Source: Candidatus Omnitrophota bacterium (lineage in GTDB: Bacteria; Omnitrophota; Omnitrophia; Omnitrophales; Aquincolibacteriaceae). Taken from it: a stretch of DNA of 48,030 bases. The notes under the pieces were generated by a model that had not been told where the DNA came from, ran no database searches, and saw only the letters and a list, made by a program, of their open reading frames with translations. The stretch's first letter is position 1; the number at the start of each line of letters is the position of its first letter. The position numbers and the translations under genes are program-made. Where the stretch lies: positions 1 through 48,030 of the forward strand of contig CAIOAT010000027.1 in the NCBI GenBank assembly GCA_903856085.1, read 5' to 3'. Of the stretch, positions 41,988 through 48,030 are shown piece by piece.

Positions 41988-42432
41988 CCAGAGCCCTTAT
42001 TGCTTGAAGCGGATTCGTAAAGAAATTCATTGCCACTTTCGCGTCGTCGTCTTTCCATTTGTGATTCTTCAGCCAGAATATCGAACCGACCGGCTTCCCG
42101 TCTGTCGCGCAACGGCCTTCGTGGAACCGCTCGATTTGCAACACCGCCTTTTTTATAATGCAAGAAAACTCCGGACGGGACTTGTAATCATAAAGCGACT
42201 GTCTATCGCAAAAGCCAAGGAAAAGAGCCAAACCGCTTACTGTGGGAGGCATTACCTCGAACATAATCTTGCCGTGTTTGTCGTGAAGAAACTCGCCGGT
42301 GTCTTTATCCTTGATGGGAAAACAGCCCGTTTCAGCATCAAAATAGGCGTTTATTCGCTTGGAGAGCTCGTTTGCGGACTTAAAAGCCGGAGGCCGACCG
42401 CCTTTGTTTCGCCGTTTCTTACCTTTCGGCAT
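41941..42432 (-). CDS. Terminase small subunit (gp3-type DNA-recognition protein)
   Basis: 163 residues. The centre PPTVSGLALFLGFCDRQSLY followed by YKSRPEFSCIIKKAVLQIE and GSIFWLKNHKWKDD is the pattern of DNA-packaging gp3-type small terminase (TVSGLALxLGxxxRxxLxxY ... FxLKNxxWKD). The N-terminus is basic (KKRRNKGGRPPAFKS). It recognises the pac/cos site and delivers DNA to the large subunit. Long overlap with the large subunit gene suggests coupled synthesis. Confidence 0.85.
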   Translation of the reverse strand: MPKGKKRRNKGGRPPAFKSANELSKRINAYFDAETGCFPIKDKDTGEFLHDKHGKIMFEVMPPTVSGLALFLGFCDRQSLYDYKSRPEFSCIIKKAVLQIERFHEGRCATDGKPVGSIFWLKNHKWKDDDAKVAMNFFTNPLQAIRALDEEDRKRNRNPTKSS

Positions 42433-42553
42433 GATATTGACGCTTTAACGCCTTCACAATTGACCTATACGGCATCTTCTGAGGACCAAAGGACATCATG
42501 TCCCACATCGTTTTCGCTTCTTTCCTTAACCGCTTCGCGACGGTGCCCCTCAT
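42419..42553 (-). CDS. Small basic protein upstream of the terminase
   Basis: A 44-residue frame (MRGTVAKRLRKEAKTMWDMM, then KMPYRSIVKALKRQYHAER) uses an ATGA overlap with the 41-residue gene and ends inside the terminase small-subunit start. Short basic proteins with 'RGTVAKRLR ... YRxxVKxLKRxYH' are common just upstream of terminase genes in phages. Function unknown. Confidence 0.6.
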   Translation of the reverse strand: MRGTVAKRLRKEAKTMWDMMSFGPQKMPYRSIVKALKRQYHAER

Positions 42554-42675
42554 ACTGCCAACCCGTTCGCTTTCTTCAACGACAATTTCCCGATCTGTTT
42601 TCTTCGCCTGACCGCCGGCGCGTGTTCGCTTTTCTCAATCCTCGGCCAACAATTCCTACGGCTCGCGTGTCTCAT
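42550..42675 (-). CDS. Small basic protein
   Basis: A 41-residue frame begins after GGAGGAATAAAA, a near-perfect ribosome binding site. It encodes a basic protein (MRHASRRNCWPRIEKSEH, ending KANGLAV). The start follows the preceding acidic gene's stop by three bases. No function can be assigned. Confidence 0.45.
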   Translation of the reverse strand: MRHASRRNCWPRIEKSEHAPAVRRRKQIGKLSLKKANGLAV

Positions 42676-42678
42676 TTT

Positions 42679-42795
42679 TTATTCCTCCAGTTCTTCATCT
42701 TCCGTTTCTACTTCGTCCTCGTCGGCGTAAGTCTCCGGATCAAACTCGTCAATATCCTGCATCGGGTTATCTTCACAAAAGCTCGGACACAACAT
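42679..42795 (-). CDS. Small acidic protein
   Basis: 38 residues with an acidic tail (YADEDEVETEDEELEE). The ATG overlaps the 3' end of the upstream gene by 23 bases, with GAGG about 11 bases upstream; a second ATG 12 codons in is equally possible. Acidic phage peptides of this size may be DNA mimics or inhibitors; this is a guess from charge only. Confidence 0.4.
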   Translation of the reverse strand: MLCPSFCEDNPMQDIDEFDPETYADEDEVETEDEELEE

Positions 42796-42994
42796 CACGA
42801 AATTCAACCTCTTCCCAATCGATCAAAGGCCTCGGCTTACAAACCGCCATTCCCGCCTGATACATCAAAGACCTTAATTCAATATCAGAATAAAACAACC
42901 AATCCCGATATGCCCGTCCTGCTGACCTTCTCTCGACAAAGAAATTAAAACGCCGGCAATCGCTTTTTCCTTTAGCGACGACCGGCGCGGTCAT
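42773..42994 (-). CDS. Small phage protein, unknown
   Basis: 73 residues; AAGGA about 9 bases before ATG. Basic start (KGKSDCRRFNFFVERRS), a hydrophobic middle (AYRDWLFYSDIELRSLMYQAG) and an acidic end. No domain recognised. Confidence 0.5.
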   Translation of the reverse strand: MTAPVVAKGKSDCRRFNFFVERRSAGRAYRDWLFYSDIELRSLMYQAGMAVCKPRPLIDWEEVEFRDVVSELL

Positions 42995-43038
42995 TGAAAG
43001 TAATCCTTTGTCGATCTCATACTTAAATTATACGCCTT

Positions 43039-43191
43039 TTACTTTATGGGTAAAGTGTAATCTTTCCCCTTACGCCGATACGATCCAAACCGGATACACG
43101 CCTTTTTGCACTTCCCGGATTTTGGGTAATAATCGCAATCCGTTTTAGGGCAGTACCCGATGTTCCAGTTACCGCGTGACTTCGCGCCCAT
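43039..43191 (-). CDS. Small cysteine-containing basic protein
   Basis: The start taken is the ATG at 43191 (AGAGGA upstream), giving 50 residues; longer in-frame starts overlap the neighbouring gene in an unlikely arginine-rich stretch. The product has four cysteines in GYCPKTDCDYYPKSGKCKKACIRFG and a basic tail: a likely small zinc- or cluster-binding knuckle. Function unknown. The last codons overlap the palindromic ACTTTA-TGGG-TAAAGT box at 43041-43056. Confidence 0.5.
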   Translation of the reverse strand: MGAKSRGNWNIGYCPKTDCDYYPKSGKCKKACIRFGSYRRKGKDYTLPIK

Positions 43192-43363
43192 TGTCGATAA
43201 TCCTCTGCGTTTGAGCCACTGTGTTTTGATACGTCGCTTCCTGCCTCTGAAAGTCCGTCTGGTTCCGGATCGCGTCTGGTTCTTCACTCGCCCAAAGCGT
43301 ATGCGCAAGCCATAAAAACGCTGCGAGAGCAAACGCGAAAATCAAGATCCTCTTTGTCTGCAT
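43169..43363 (-). CDS. Small exported or membrane-anchored protein
   Basis: The start at 43363 has AAGGAG at 6 bases and gives 64 residues: a hydrophobic N-terminus (KRILIFAFALAAFLWLAHTLWA), then a hydrophilic helix (NQTDFQRQEATYQNTVAQTQ). The ASEE after LWA may be a signal peptidase site. Function is unknown; it could act in the periplasm or be membrane anchored. Confidence 0.55.
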   Translation of the reverse strand: MQTKRILIFAFALAAFLWLAHTLWASEEPDAIRNQTDFQRQEATYQNTVAQTQRIIDNGREVTR

Positions 43364-43380
43364 AAGAAACTCCTTTCTGG

Positions 43381-43746
43381 TTATTCCCATTGAATTGTCC
43401 TTGATCTTCGTTCTCCTCCAAATTCAAAAACTCGATACCGGATAAACGGATAATTCGCTTCAAAAATCTTTTTTCTCAAACCCCATGCTTCCGTCTTTGT
43501 TGCATTTCCGCCTTTCACCTCATGCACTTCGTTCCGCCCGTCCTTTAGCGTGATTGTAAAATCTGGTTTATGCCTACCAATTAGCTTCTCATAAGCTAAG
43601 AGATCGTAGCTTTTTTCGTATTCCCACGCCTTTATCCTCCCGGACCTTCGTTCCGCCTCAAGCCAGAGAGCATGATCTCTTTCCGCTTTTGATCTATAAG
43701 TGTATCCACCGATCCCACGGACGATTACCGCGCCGTATTTATTCAT
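43381..43746 (-). CDS. DUF1064-type PD-(D/E)XK nuclease
   Basis: 121 residues matching the compact phage DUF1064 nuclease: YRSKAERDHALWLEAERRSG (Glu22), GRHKPDFTI (Asp62), EVHEVKGG (Glu76-Val-Lys78), then EAWGLRKKIFEANYP. Together Glu22, Asp62, Glu76 and Lys78 form the PD-(D/E)XK active site. Such enzymes cut branched or phage DNA intermediates during recombination or replication. Overlaps the upstream replication-like gene by 4 bases. Confidence 0.75.
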   Translation of the reverse strand: MNKYGAVIVRGIGGYTYRSKAERDHALWLEAERRSGRIKAWEYEKSYDLLAYEKLIGRHKPDFTITLKDGRNEVHEVKGGNATKTEAWGLRKKIFEANYPFIRYRVFEFGGERRSRTIQWE

Positions 43747-44375
43747 ACCCTCACCCCGTTTAATTTTTTAGCGATCCCCATAGCGTAACCGAAAGGATTC
43801 TCCAGTTTCTTTTTTGACGTTTTAACCTTGTGTATTATTTCCTCAGATGCTTTTTGTACCGCCTCACTCATTACCGCCCATCCCATTGTTTTTGCTATTT
43901 CTCTTTTAAGATCGTGCATTTGATCGTCTTTAAAAAAAGAACCGGCGGCTGGTTTTCCCCCTCCGATCGGTATTTGGTTAGGTAAGGTTCGGTTGGTTGG
44001 GTTAGGTTGGTTGGTAGGCGTTTCTGTAACGTTACTGATTCGTTTCATTTCACGATGTTTTCTAACTCTGGAACGCGTTGATTCTAATAGCCTTAGACCA
44101 TGTTTTCCCCAATCATGGATACGGTCGTGACGGTCCATGAGCTTTACTGACTTTAAAACGTCTTTCAGGCTCTTTTCGAGTGGTATTCGTGCGGCTTTGC
44201 ATAGCTCCTTGTCTGAGAATTTGCTCAAATTGCCATTAGGAGCGTTTGAGGCGGTCCAACACCATAGGCAGGCGATATACCCTAAAGCGGTTGGATATTC
44301 GCACTCCATGAGAAACGCTAGACGATCAATCTTCCAATGATCCCTTAAAGCTATGTGAAACTCGATCCATGCCAT
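43743..44375 (-). CDS. Replication-initiation/replisome-organiser-like protein
   Basis: Starting from ATG at 44375 (AAGGGGGCAGT upstream), 210 residues. The N-terminal ~90 residues (MAWIEFHIALRDHWKIDRLA, LGYIACLWCWTASNAPNGNL, KFSDKELCKAARIPL) follow the winged-helix N-terminal layout of phage replisome organisers/DnaD-like proteins. A flexible Pro/Asn-rich linker and a helical C-terminal domain (AVMSEAVQKASEEIIHKVKT) follow. Likely loads the host helicase at the phage origin. Confidence 0.6.
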   Translation of the reverse strand: MAWIEFHIALRDHWKIDRLAFLMECEYPTALGYIACLWCWTASNAPNGNLSKFSDKELCKAARIPLEKSLKDVLKSVKLMDRHDRIHDWGKHGLRLLESTRSRVRKHREMKRISNVTETPTNQPNPTNRTLPNQIPIGGGKPAAGSFFKDDQMHDLKREIAKTMGWAVMSEAVQKASEEIIHKVKTSKKKLENPFGYAMGIAKKLNGVRV

Positions 44376-44386
44376 ACTGCCCCCTT

Positions 44387-44719
44387 TTAAAATAATTCTT
44401 GTTGTAGCTTTTGTCTGATCTCTGCGGCTTTCCAAACGATCGCTGACCTCCCGGATCTTGTTACTCTTCTCTCATTTGATTGTGTTAAAAGACCGTCTTG
44501 TGTCAAAAATCTTATAAAACAAGACGCTGTTTGATGCCTAAGCCCAAGAGATACTTCGATCTCGTCGCATGTCTTTCCGCCTCCCCACCTGATCGCGTAA
44601 TAAATCTTCCTCCGGTACTCGTTTTTCTTCTTGGCAATCTCCGCCTTGGAAGAAATAGAAGTGTCTGCATACCCTGTAGGAACAGTCTCGATTGTGTCCG
44701 TGTCTAATCGATATGGCAT
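44387..44719 (-). CDS. Winged helix-turn-helix protein
   Basis: 110 residues. The centre KIYYAIRWGGGKTCDEIEVS then LGLRHQTASCFIRFLTQDGLL with a wing RRVTRSGRSAIVW is a typical wHTH: T-CDEI (helix 2), LRHQTASCFIRFL (recognition helix). The N-terminal 30 residues are flexible. A transcription regulator or replication initiator for the phage is likely. Its stop leaves 11 bases before the replication-like gene. Confidence 0.6.
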   Translation of the reverse strand: MPYRLDTDTIETVPTGYADTSISSKAEIAKKKNEYRRKIYYAIRWGGGKTCDEIEVSLGLRHQTASCFIRFLTQDGLLTQSNERRVTRSGRSAIVWKAAEIRQKLQQELF

Positions 44720-45274
44720 TTATTCGACCCTCTCAACACTCACGCGGATCACGCCCTTGTCTAAAGACGATATTTTGCTGAAAGCTCTTTTAGATAGGTC
44801 GATAACACGGTGAAGTCTGCGGCTTGGTCCACGGTCAAAAATTGCGACTGTGACAGATTTTCCGTTTCCGAGATTAGTAACCTTAACGATCGCGCCCATC
44901 GGATAGTTCCAGGCTGCCGCAAAATCTTGTTTCGTTCTCTCAAGTTCATAGAGTGATCTCCCGCTTGACGTTGGACAAAAAGAAGGATTAAGGTTGTACC
45001 GGCAGCACTCTCGCCCGTAAAAAGACGCAAGCCCAGTTGTCGCCTCTCCACAAAATGCCACCGGTACGCTAAGGATCGTGAACATAAAAACCGCTGTCGC
45101 CATGTCCCACAAAACACGGCCCCGATTTTGCTTCAGCCGCGCCAAGATCCGAAGATCCGTTACGCGGTGTTTCTTTGAGAGTAGACCGCCGGGCCCGGTT
45201 GCCTTTTTCTGTGGGGACAGTGGGCTAACGCCCTTTTCGGCTTCCGGGTGGACCGGCGGCAAAGTCGTATCCAT
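44720..45274 (-). CDS. RlpA-like double-psi beta-barrel protein with a membrane anchor/signal
   Basis: The full frame gives 184 residues and its ATG overlaps the upstream stop (TAATG); an internal ATG at 45103 gives 127 residues starting with a signal-type sequence (MATAVFMFTILSVPVAFCGEA). The conserved C-terminal part has GLASFYGRE (81-89), TSSGRSLY (102-109), AAWNYPMGAIVKVTNLGNGK and VTVAIFDRGP (141-150), and VIDLSKRAF: the RlpA/DPBB signature with catalytic Asp148. RlpA is a septal lytic transglycosylase of denuded glycan. In a phage this might serve as a peptidoglycan-acting factor. Confidence 0.7.
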   Translation of the reverse strand: MDTTLPPVHPEAEKGVSPLSPQKKATGPGGLLSKKHRVTDLRILARLKQNRGRVLWDMATAVFMFTILSVPVAFCGEATTGLASFYGRECCRYNLNPSFCPTSSGRSLYELERTKQDFAAAWNYPMGAIVKVTNLGNGKSVTVAIFDRGPSRRLHRVIDLSKRAFSKISSLDKGVIRVSVERVE

Positions 45275-45987
45275 TACTTTGTCCTCACGGACATATCGGT
45301 ACGCTCAGAGAACTTGAGTCCGGGGACCGGCATCGTTCCCTTGACGCCTTTGGCGTATTGGTTCAAAGCGGATTGATTGATCGAAATGATCCCAAGCGGG
45401 GCGCGGCCTTCCGCGATTGACTTGAGAAGCGTCGGGAGATCCGTAACTTCCGCGATCCAGGTCTTTTTAAATGACGTGCCTTGAGCCTGGACGGGCTCCG
45501 GAGCCATGAACACCGGCGGCGCGACATAGGTTTCCGCCTTCTCTCGCAACGATTCCGCCTTCTCCGTCTTTCCTTTTGCTTCCGCTTCCGCTGCCTGGCG
45601 GCGTATTTCTTCCTGGCGTTTCCTCTCGTCCTCCTGTCGCTTCGCTTCTGCGGCCTTCGCTGCATCGTCCCGCTTCTTCTGTTCCGCAGCCTCGAACACA
45701 ATAATCTTTCGCTTGATAATCACTTCCGCGTCCGAAAACGGCTCCGTGAAGAAATTGTAAAGCTCTTTAACGCGCTTCCAGGATTCATGCGCGGCGCGGA
45801 CCGGCGGATCAAACTTTTCATGGATCTGCTTGGCCCGGAGCTTGATCTCTTTTAGGATCTCTTGAGCTTCCAGGCTGTCCGACGACGTTTTAATCACAAG
45901 CGCACCGGCCGTTTGCACGATCGGGTTTACTTCCTTCTCCAACACTTCCCGCTGTTCCCTCGAAAGATCAATCGTTGTCATACTCAT
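45274..45987 (-). CDS. Coiled-coil protein associated with recombination genes
   Basis: The ATG at 45987 has AAGGGGGG upstream and gives 237 residues; the longer frame from 46056 reads through the upstream gene. A soluble N-terminal domain (~1-90) is followed by a long charged coiled coil (EQKKRDDAAKAAEAKRQEDE, ~100-150) and a C-terminal domain (SFKKTWIAEVTDLPTLLKSI). Proteins of this build accompany Bet/RecT and exonuclease genes in phages; function unknown. The last codon overlaps the RlpA-like start. Confidence 0.65.
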   Translation of the reverse strand: MSMTTIDLSREQREVLEKEVNPIVQTAGALVIKTSSDSLEAQEILKEIKLRAKQIHEKFDPPVRAAHESWKRVKELYNFFTEPFSDAEVIIKRKIIVFEAAEQKKRDDAAKAAEAKRQEDERKRQEEIRRQAAEAEAKGKTEKAESLREKAETYVAPPVFMAPEPVQAQGTSFKKTWIAEVTDLPTLLKSIAEGRAPLGIISINQSALNQYAKGVKGTMPVPGLKFSERTDMSVRTK

Positions 45988-46633
45988 TGAACTGCCCCCC
46001 TTTGTAGTGGTTTTCGTATTTTTTTCTTTTGCTCCAATGCAGAGACACGCAGGCAAGAAAGTCGTTTAGATCCGTTGGATCTTTGAACTCTTGGAGCTCG
46101 TAATTGCCTGTGGGTTTTAATTGAAGTCCAAAACGCTTGCGGATCTTGATTCCGTAGTTTTCTTCGACGAGGAGCTTATAACCGGAAAGCTGCGGACCTA
46201 CGGCGTTATAGAGTTTCCAGGTGCATTTAAGATCGACGATCGCTTCCTCGCCCCCTAACGTCGTAATGAGAAGCCCCTGGCGATCCGGAGTCCCGCAAAA
46301 CCGCCATTTCTTAGAGCGCAGCGATACCTCAGTAAATTCGCTTCGCGCCTCGAAACCGGAGATCTCGCAGAATTTCTTATACGCCTCGACATATGGCACG
46401 AGCGGCTTTGACAGTTTTTCCTCGTCAAGATTGCACTCGTCGAGAAGATGGCAGGCCCGATGCACCGCGACCCCCAAGACGCGCTTATATTCCAAACGCG
46501 CCTTAGGGACCCCGGAGTAATCAACGATCCCGAACTCTTGGAGAAGCTGAGTTACGGAAGGCTCTACGATCCCGGCATAGGTGTACTGATGCTGCTCCGG
46601 ATCGAATTTAAAGAGCGGGTCGTTTGTACTCAT
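45968..46633 (-). CDS. PD-(D/E)XK exonuclease (RecB/Cas4-like), partner of Bet
   Basis: 221 residues. GVAVHRACHLLDE (His59), the acidic GTPDRQG (Asp117), the EEAIVDLKCTW (Asp134-Leu-Lys136) and PQLSGYKLL (Gln148, Tyr152) make a RecB-type PD-(D/E)XK nuclease with the downstream QLxxY motif of AddB/Cas4/viral exonucleases. Processing dsDNA ends, it would give 3' single strands for the Bet-type annealing protein encoded 240 bases upstream. It is followed by the coiled-coil protein (20-base overlap). Confidence 0.8.
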   Translation of the reverse strand: MSTNDPLFKFDPEQHQYTYAGIVEPSVTQLLQEFGIVDYSGVPKARLEYKRVLGVAVHRACHLLDECNLDEEKLSKPLVPYVEAYKKFCEISGFEARSEFTEVSLRSKKWRFCGTPDRQGLLITTLGGEEAIVDLKCTWKLYNAVGPQLSGYKLLVEENYGIKIRKRFGLQLKPTGNYELQEFKDPTDLNDFLACVSLHWSKRKKYENHYKGGQFNEYDND

Positions 46634-46874
46634 AAAAGCACCCCGCTTTTAATTCGTTGTAGAGAAAACGCGCTTGGAAATTCTGAAAGAACGCCGCCGC
46701 TTTCGGCTTCGAGTGACGATAAACAACGGCGCGTCCTTCGTTCGCAAGCTCGATGATTCGATCTACTGTTGCGATAGGGGCGGGTGCGGTATCAGCCTCA
46801 ACCGGGCCACGCGTACCTAGTTCCGAGGTTCCCATGCTCCGTTTCCTTAACTGACCCCTACCGCCTTTACTCAT
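46608..46874 (-). CDS. Small phage protein between Bet and exonuclease genes
   Basis: 88 residues starting at an ATGA overlap with the Bet-type gene. Basic, flexible N-terminal half (GGRGQLRKRSMGT), then a mixed half (IIELANEGRAVVYRHSKPKA). No domain recognised. Might be a cofactor of the recombination pair, from position only. Confidence 0.5.
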   Translation of the reverse strand: MSKGGRGQLRKRSMGTSELGTRGPVEADTAPAPIATVDRIIELANEGRAVVYRHSKPKAAAFFQNFQARFLYNELKAGCFYEYKRPAL

Positions 46875-47671
46875 TTCCGCGCCGCCTTGCGCTTGTTCAG
46901 ATCCGCTTGAGCTTCCGCTAATTCCTGCGCCTCGATCTCCGCCTTTTCTTCCTCCGACATTTCTTGTGCTGCCGGTGCGGGGGCCTCAACAGGGACCGGC
47001 TGCGCGGTATGTTGGATTCCCCCCGTGTGTTCACCGGCATTTTTTGCTACCGGCATTTCAATAGGAGCCGGTTCTGCGATCTGACTTTCGACGATCCTCT
47101 CCCCTTCATCCGGTTCATAGATCCCGGAGAAGCCGTAAGCAACACGAGCGCATTGAATCAACGCCTTGTGGCGAAGCATACGGAGAGGCCATTTCACCCA
47201 CGGGGATTTGCCCGAGTCGAAACACTCACTCATGTACTCTGTTACGACGGTGCTCCGGACGTCCCCGCCGGTCATGCGCGTCAAAATCTCGCAGGTGATG
47301 GATTCGACGTCGGTCTTGGACGCGTTCGGCTTCCCGTCTTTGCTCCTGTTCTCGGACAGCCTAACGCCCCTGTGATCGTTCTTCCCGTCCTCGCCCTTGT
47401 GCTTGTTCATAAGGGAAATCCACCCGTCCACCGGAACGATAGGAACAACCCCGCCGCCCTTCCCGCTAAACGCGTAAATCTCTTTCAAGAGCGGGTTAAG
47501 CTGATAGGTGTTCGCCACGATCACACACGCGACAAATTCCTCGGGCGTCTTACAATCCTTAAACGCCGTCATTTGAAGCGTCTTTTGAAGCTGTGCCGCT
47601 GACACTTGAAGCCGTGACGCCATAGCCTCAATCGCCGTCTGCTTTGTTTTTTTTGCCAATTCGTTTCCCAT
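46871..47671 (-). CDS. bet: Bet/RecT-family single-strand annealing protein
   Basis: 266 residues. Conserved core: KTPEEFVACVIVANTYQLNP then LLKEIYAFSGKGGGVVPIVP and VDGWISLMN (residues ~41-88), later RSTVVTEYMSEC and WPLRMLRHKALIQCARVAYG FSGIYEPDEGERI, which match lambda Bet-type annealing proteins. The C-terminal ~60 residues are a Pro/Ala-rich linker and an acidic coiled helix (EMSEEEKAEIEAQELAEAQ). The protein anneals complementary strands in phage recombination. Together with the downstream nuclease it forms a two-component recombinase. Confidence 0.85.
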   Translation of the reverse strand: MGNELAKKTKQTAIEAMASRLQVSAAQLQKTLQMTAFKDCKTPEEFVACVIVANTYQLNPLLKEIYAFSGKGGGVVPIVPVDGWISLMNKHKGEDGKNDHRGVRLSENRSKDGKPNASKTDVESITCEILTRMTGGDVRSTVVTEYMSECFDSGKSPWVKWPLRMLRHKALIQCARVAYGFSGIYEPDEGERIVESQIAEPAPIEMPVAKNAGEHTGGIQHTAQPVPVEAPAPAAQEMSEEEKAEIEAQELAEAQADLNKRKAARK

Positions 47672-47694
47672 TTTCTTAACCCTCCAGGTTGTTT

Positions 47695-48030
47695 TTATTT
47701 AAAAATCTCTAACTTGATTCTCTTGTCCGCGACCACGATCCTTTTTGAATCTCCGTCTTTAAAAATTACAATCCCTCCTTCCGTGATTTTTTCTATCTTG
47801 CCGGGATACAAAAAATTGACGTATTGGATTGTCCCGCCGCTGACGCATTGGATTGTCCCGCCTCTGACGTCTTGGATTGTCCCGCCGCTGACGTCTTGGA
47901 TTGTCCCGCCTCTGACGTATTGGATTGTCCCGCCTCTGACGTATTGGATTGTCCCGCCGGTCCCTAGAAACCACCTGCCGGCGGTGATCTCTTTAATTTT
48001 GCTTTTAATAAATCGTCCGACGAAAACCTC
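47695..48030 (-). CDS. Repeat protein with (S/R)GGTIQ(Y/D)V octapeptides, cut by right edge
   Basis: The minus strand is open from the right edge to a stop at 47695, at least 111 residues. Six copies of an 8-residue unit ([SR/T]GGTIQ[YDC]V) lie between a non-repeat start (GRFIKSKIKEITAGRWFLG) and an end (KIEKITEGGIVIFKDGDSKR, then VVADKRIKLEIFK). The amino-acid regularity shows this frame is the coded one: glycine at turns, Thr-Ile-Gln strand, Val, as in a beta-solenoid. The frame with RRDNPIRQ repeats is a shifted reading. Function unknown. Confidence 0.65.
   Translation of the reverse strand, partial: EVFVGRFIKSKIKEITAGRWFLGTGGTIQYVRGGTIQYVRGGTIQDVSGGTIQDVRGGTIQCVSGGTIQYVNFLYPGKIEKITEGGIVIFKDGDSKRIVVADKRIKLEIFK
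47818..47961. repeat. 24-bp tandem repeat (six copies)
   Basis: Unit GACGTATTGGATTGTCCCGC plus CGCT is repeated six times head to tail without spacers. Variation is at two positions (TAT/TCT/CAT and CGCT/CTCT). The unit is exactly 8 codons, so the count can change without frameshift. Confidence 0.9.

Noticed and set aside
41857-42948. Long plus-strand open frame (363 codons)
   Set aside because: It runs antisense through the terminase genes and four small minus-strand genes with good ribosome binding sites. Its product is Arg/Ser/Phe-rich without domain likeness, so it is a shadow frame.
46964-47602. Plus-strand frame of 212 codons
   Set aside because: It is antisense to the Bet-type gene and has shadow-type composition.
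47818-47961. Possible CRISPR array
   Set aside because: The repeats are directly adjacent with no spacers and keep a codon frame, so this is a coding minisatellite.
47759-47974. Arginine-rich RRDNPIRQ repeat protein
   Set aside because: It is the wrong reading frame of the 24-bp repeat; the GGTIQ frame extends on both sides of the repeat into normal sequence.

Overview
The window joins two unlike pieces of DNA. Positions 1 to about 12,200 look like bacterial chromosome. Positions about 12,240 to 48,030 look like the late and part of the early region of an integrated tailed phage. The host cannot be named from sequence alone. An outer-membrane-type spanin lipoprotein, an RlpA-like protein and strong AGGAG ribosome binding sites point to a diderm (Gram-negative-type) bacterium. 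The dense radical-SAM cluster would suit an environmental or candidate-phylum lineage, which is inference.

Host part (1-12.2 kb). Seven radical-SAM-type genes lie here: a cut-off B12-binding-type N-terminus at the left edge, five radical SAM proteins with C-terminal SPASM-like cysteine clusters (three are close paralogues sharing a ~50-residue N-terminal extension), and a MiaB/MtaB-like methylthiotransferase paralogue that lacks the TRAM domain. Among them are a GT28 (MurG-like) glycosyltransferase and a polytopic GT-C-like membrane protein. The mix suggests modification of a surface glycan, lipid or peptide; no substrate is evident. A decayed IS3-family transposase fragment lies at 4.15-4.31 kb.

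Junction (12.07-12.36 kb). A minus-strand terminator is followed by 21 bases matching the 3' end of a tRNA (from T-loop C56 to CCA), after which tRNA likeness stops. About 100 bp further in lies a pair of 8-bp direct repeats 12 bp apart. This is what attL of a tyrosine-integrase prophage inserted in a tRNA gene would look like. The intact tRNA, attR and integrase would lie beyond the right edge.

Phage part (12.36-48 kb). Almost every gene is on the minus strand in a tightly coupled run with many ATGA/TAATG overlaps. In transcription order (right to left): a repeat protein cut by the right edge, Bet-type annealing protein, PD-(D/E)XK exonuclease, coiled-coil companion, RlpA-like protein, winged-helix and replication-like proteins, DUF1064 nuclease, small proteins, terminase small and large subunits, GNAT protein, portal, accessory proteins, Bbp19-like protein, scaffold, capsid, cement protein, a secreted protein, tail tubular A, a CxxCxxCC protein, tail tubular B, three ejection proteins (one of 1,941 residues with HEGGH), an ATP-grasp protein, fibre base, two proteins carrying three copies of one fibre domain, many small fibre or accessory proteins, and a lysis/membrane module (holin-like, nested spanins, multi-pass proteins). 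Architecture is podoviral, closest to the Bordetella phage BPP-1 / T7-like plan. No reverse transcriptase or diversity-generating element was seen.

Most unusual items: the ATP-grasp enzyme in the tail module, the triplicated fibre domain split over two ORFs, the 24-bp minisatellite encoding GGTIQ repeats, the CxxCxxCC protein between the tail tubular genes, two secreted beta-rich proteins among the virion genes, and the radical-SAM paralogue cluster beside the attachment site.
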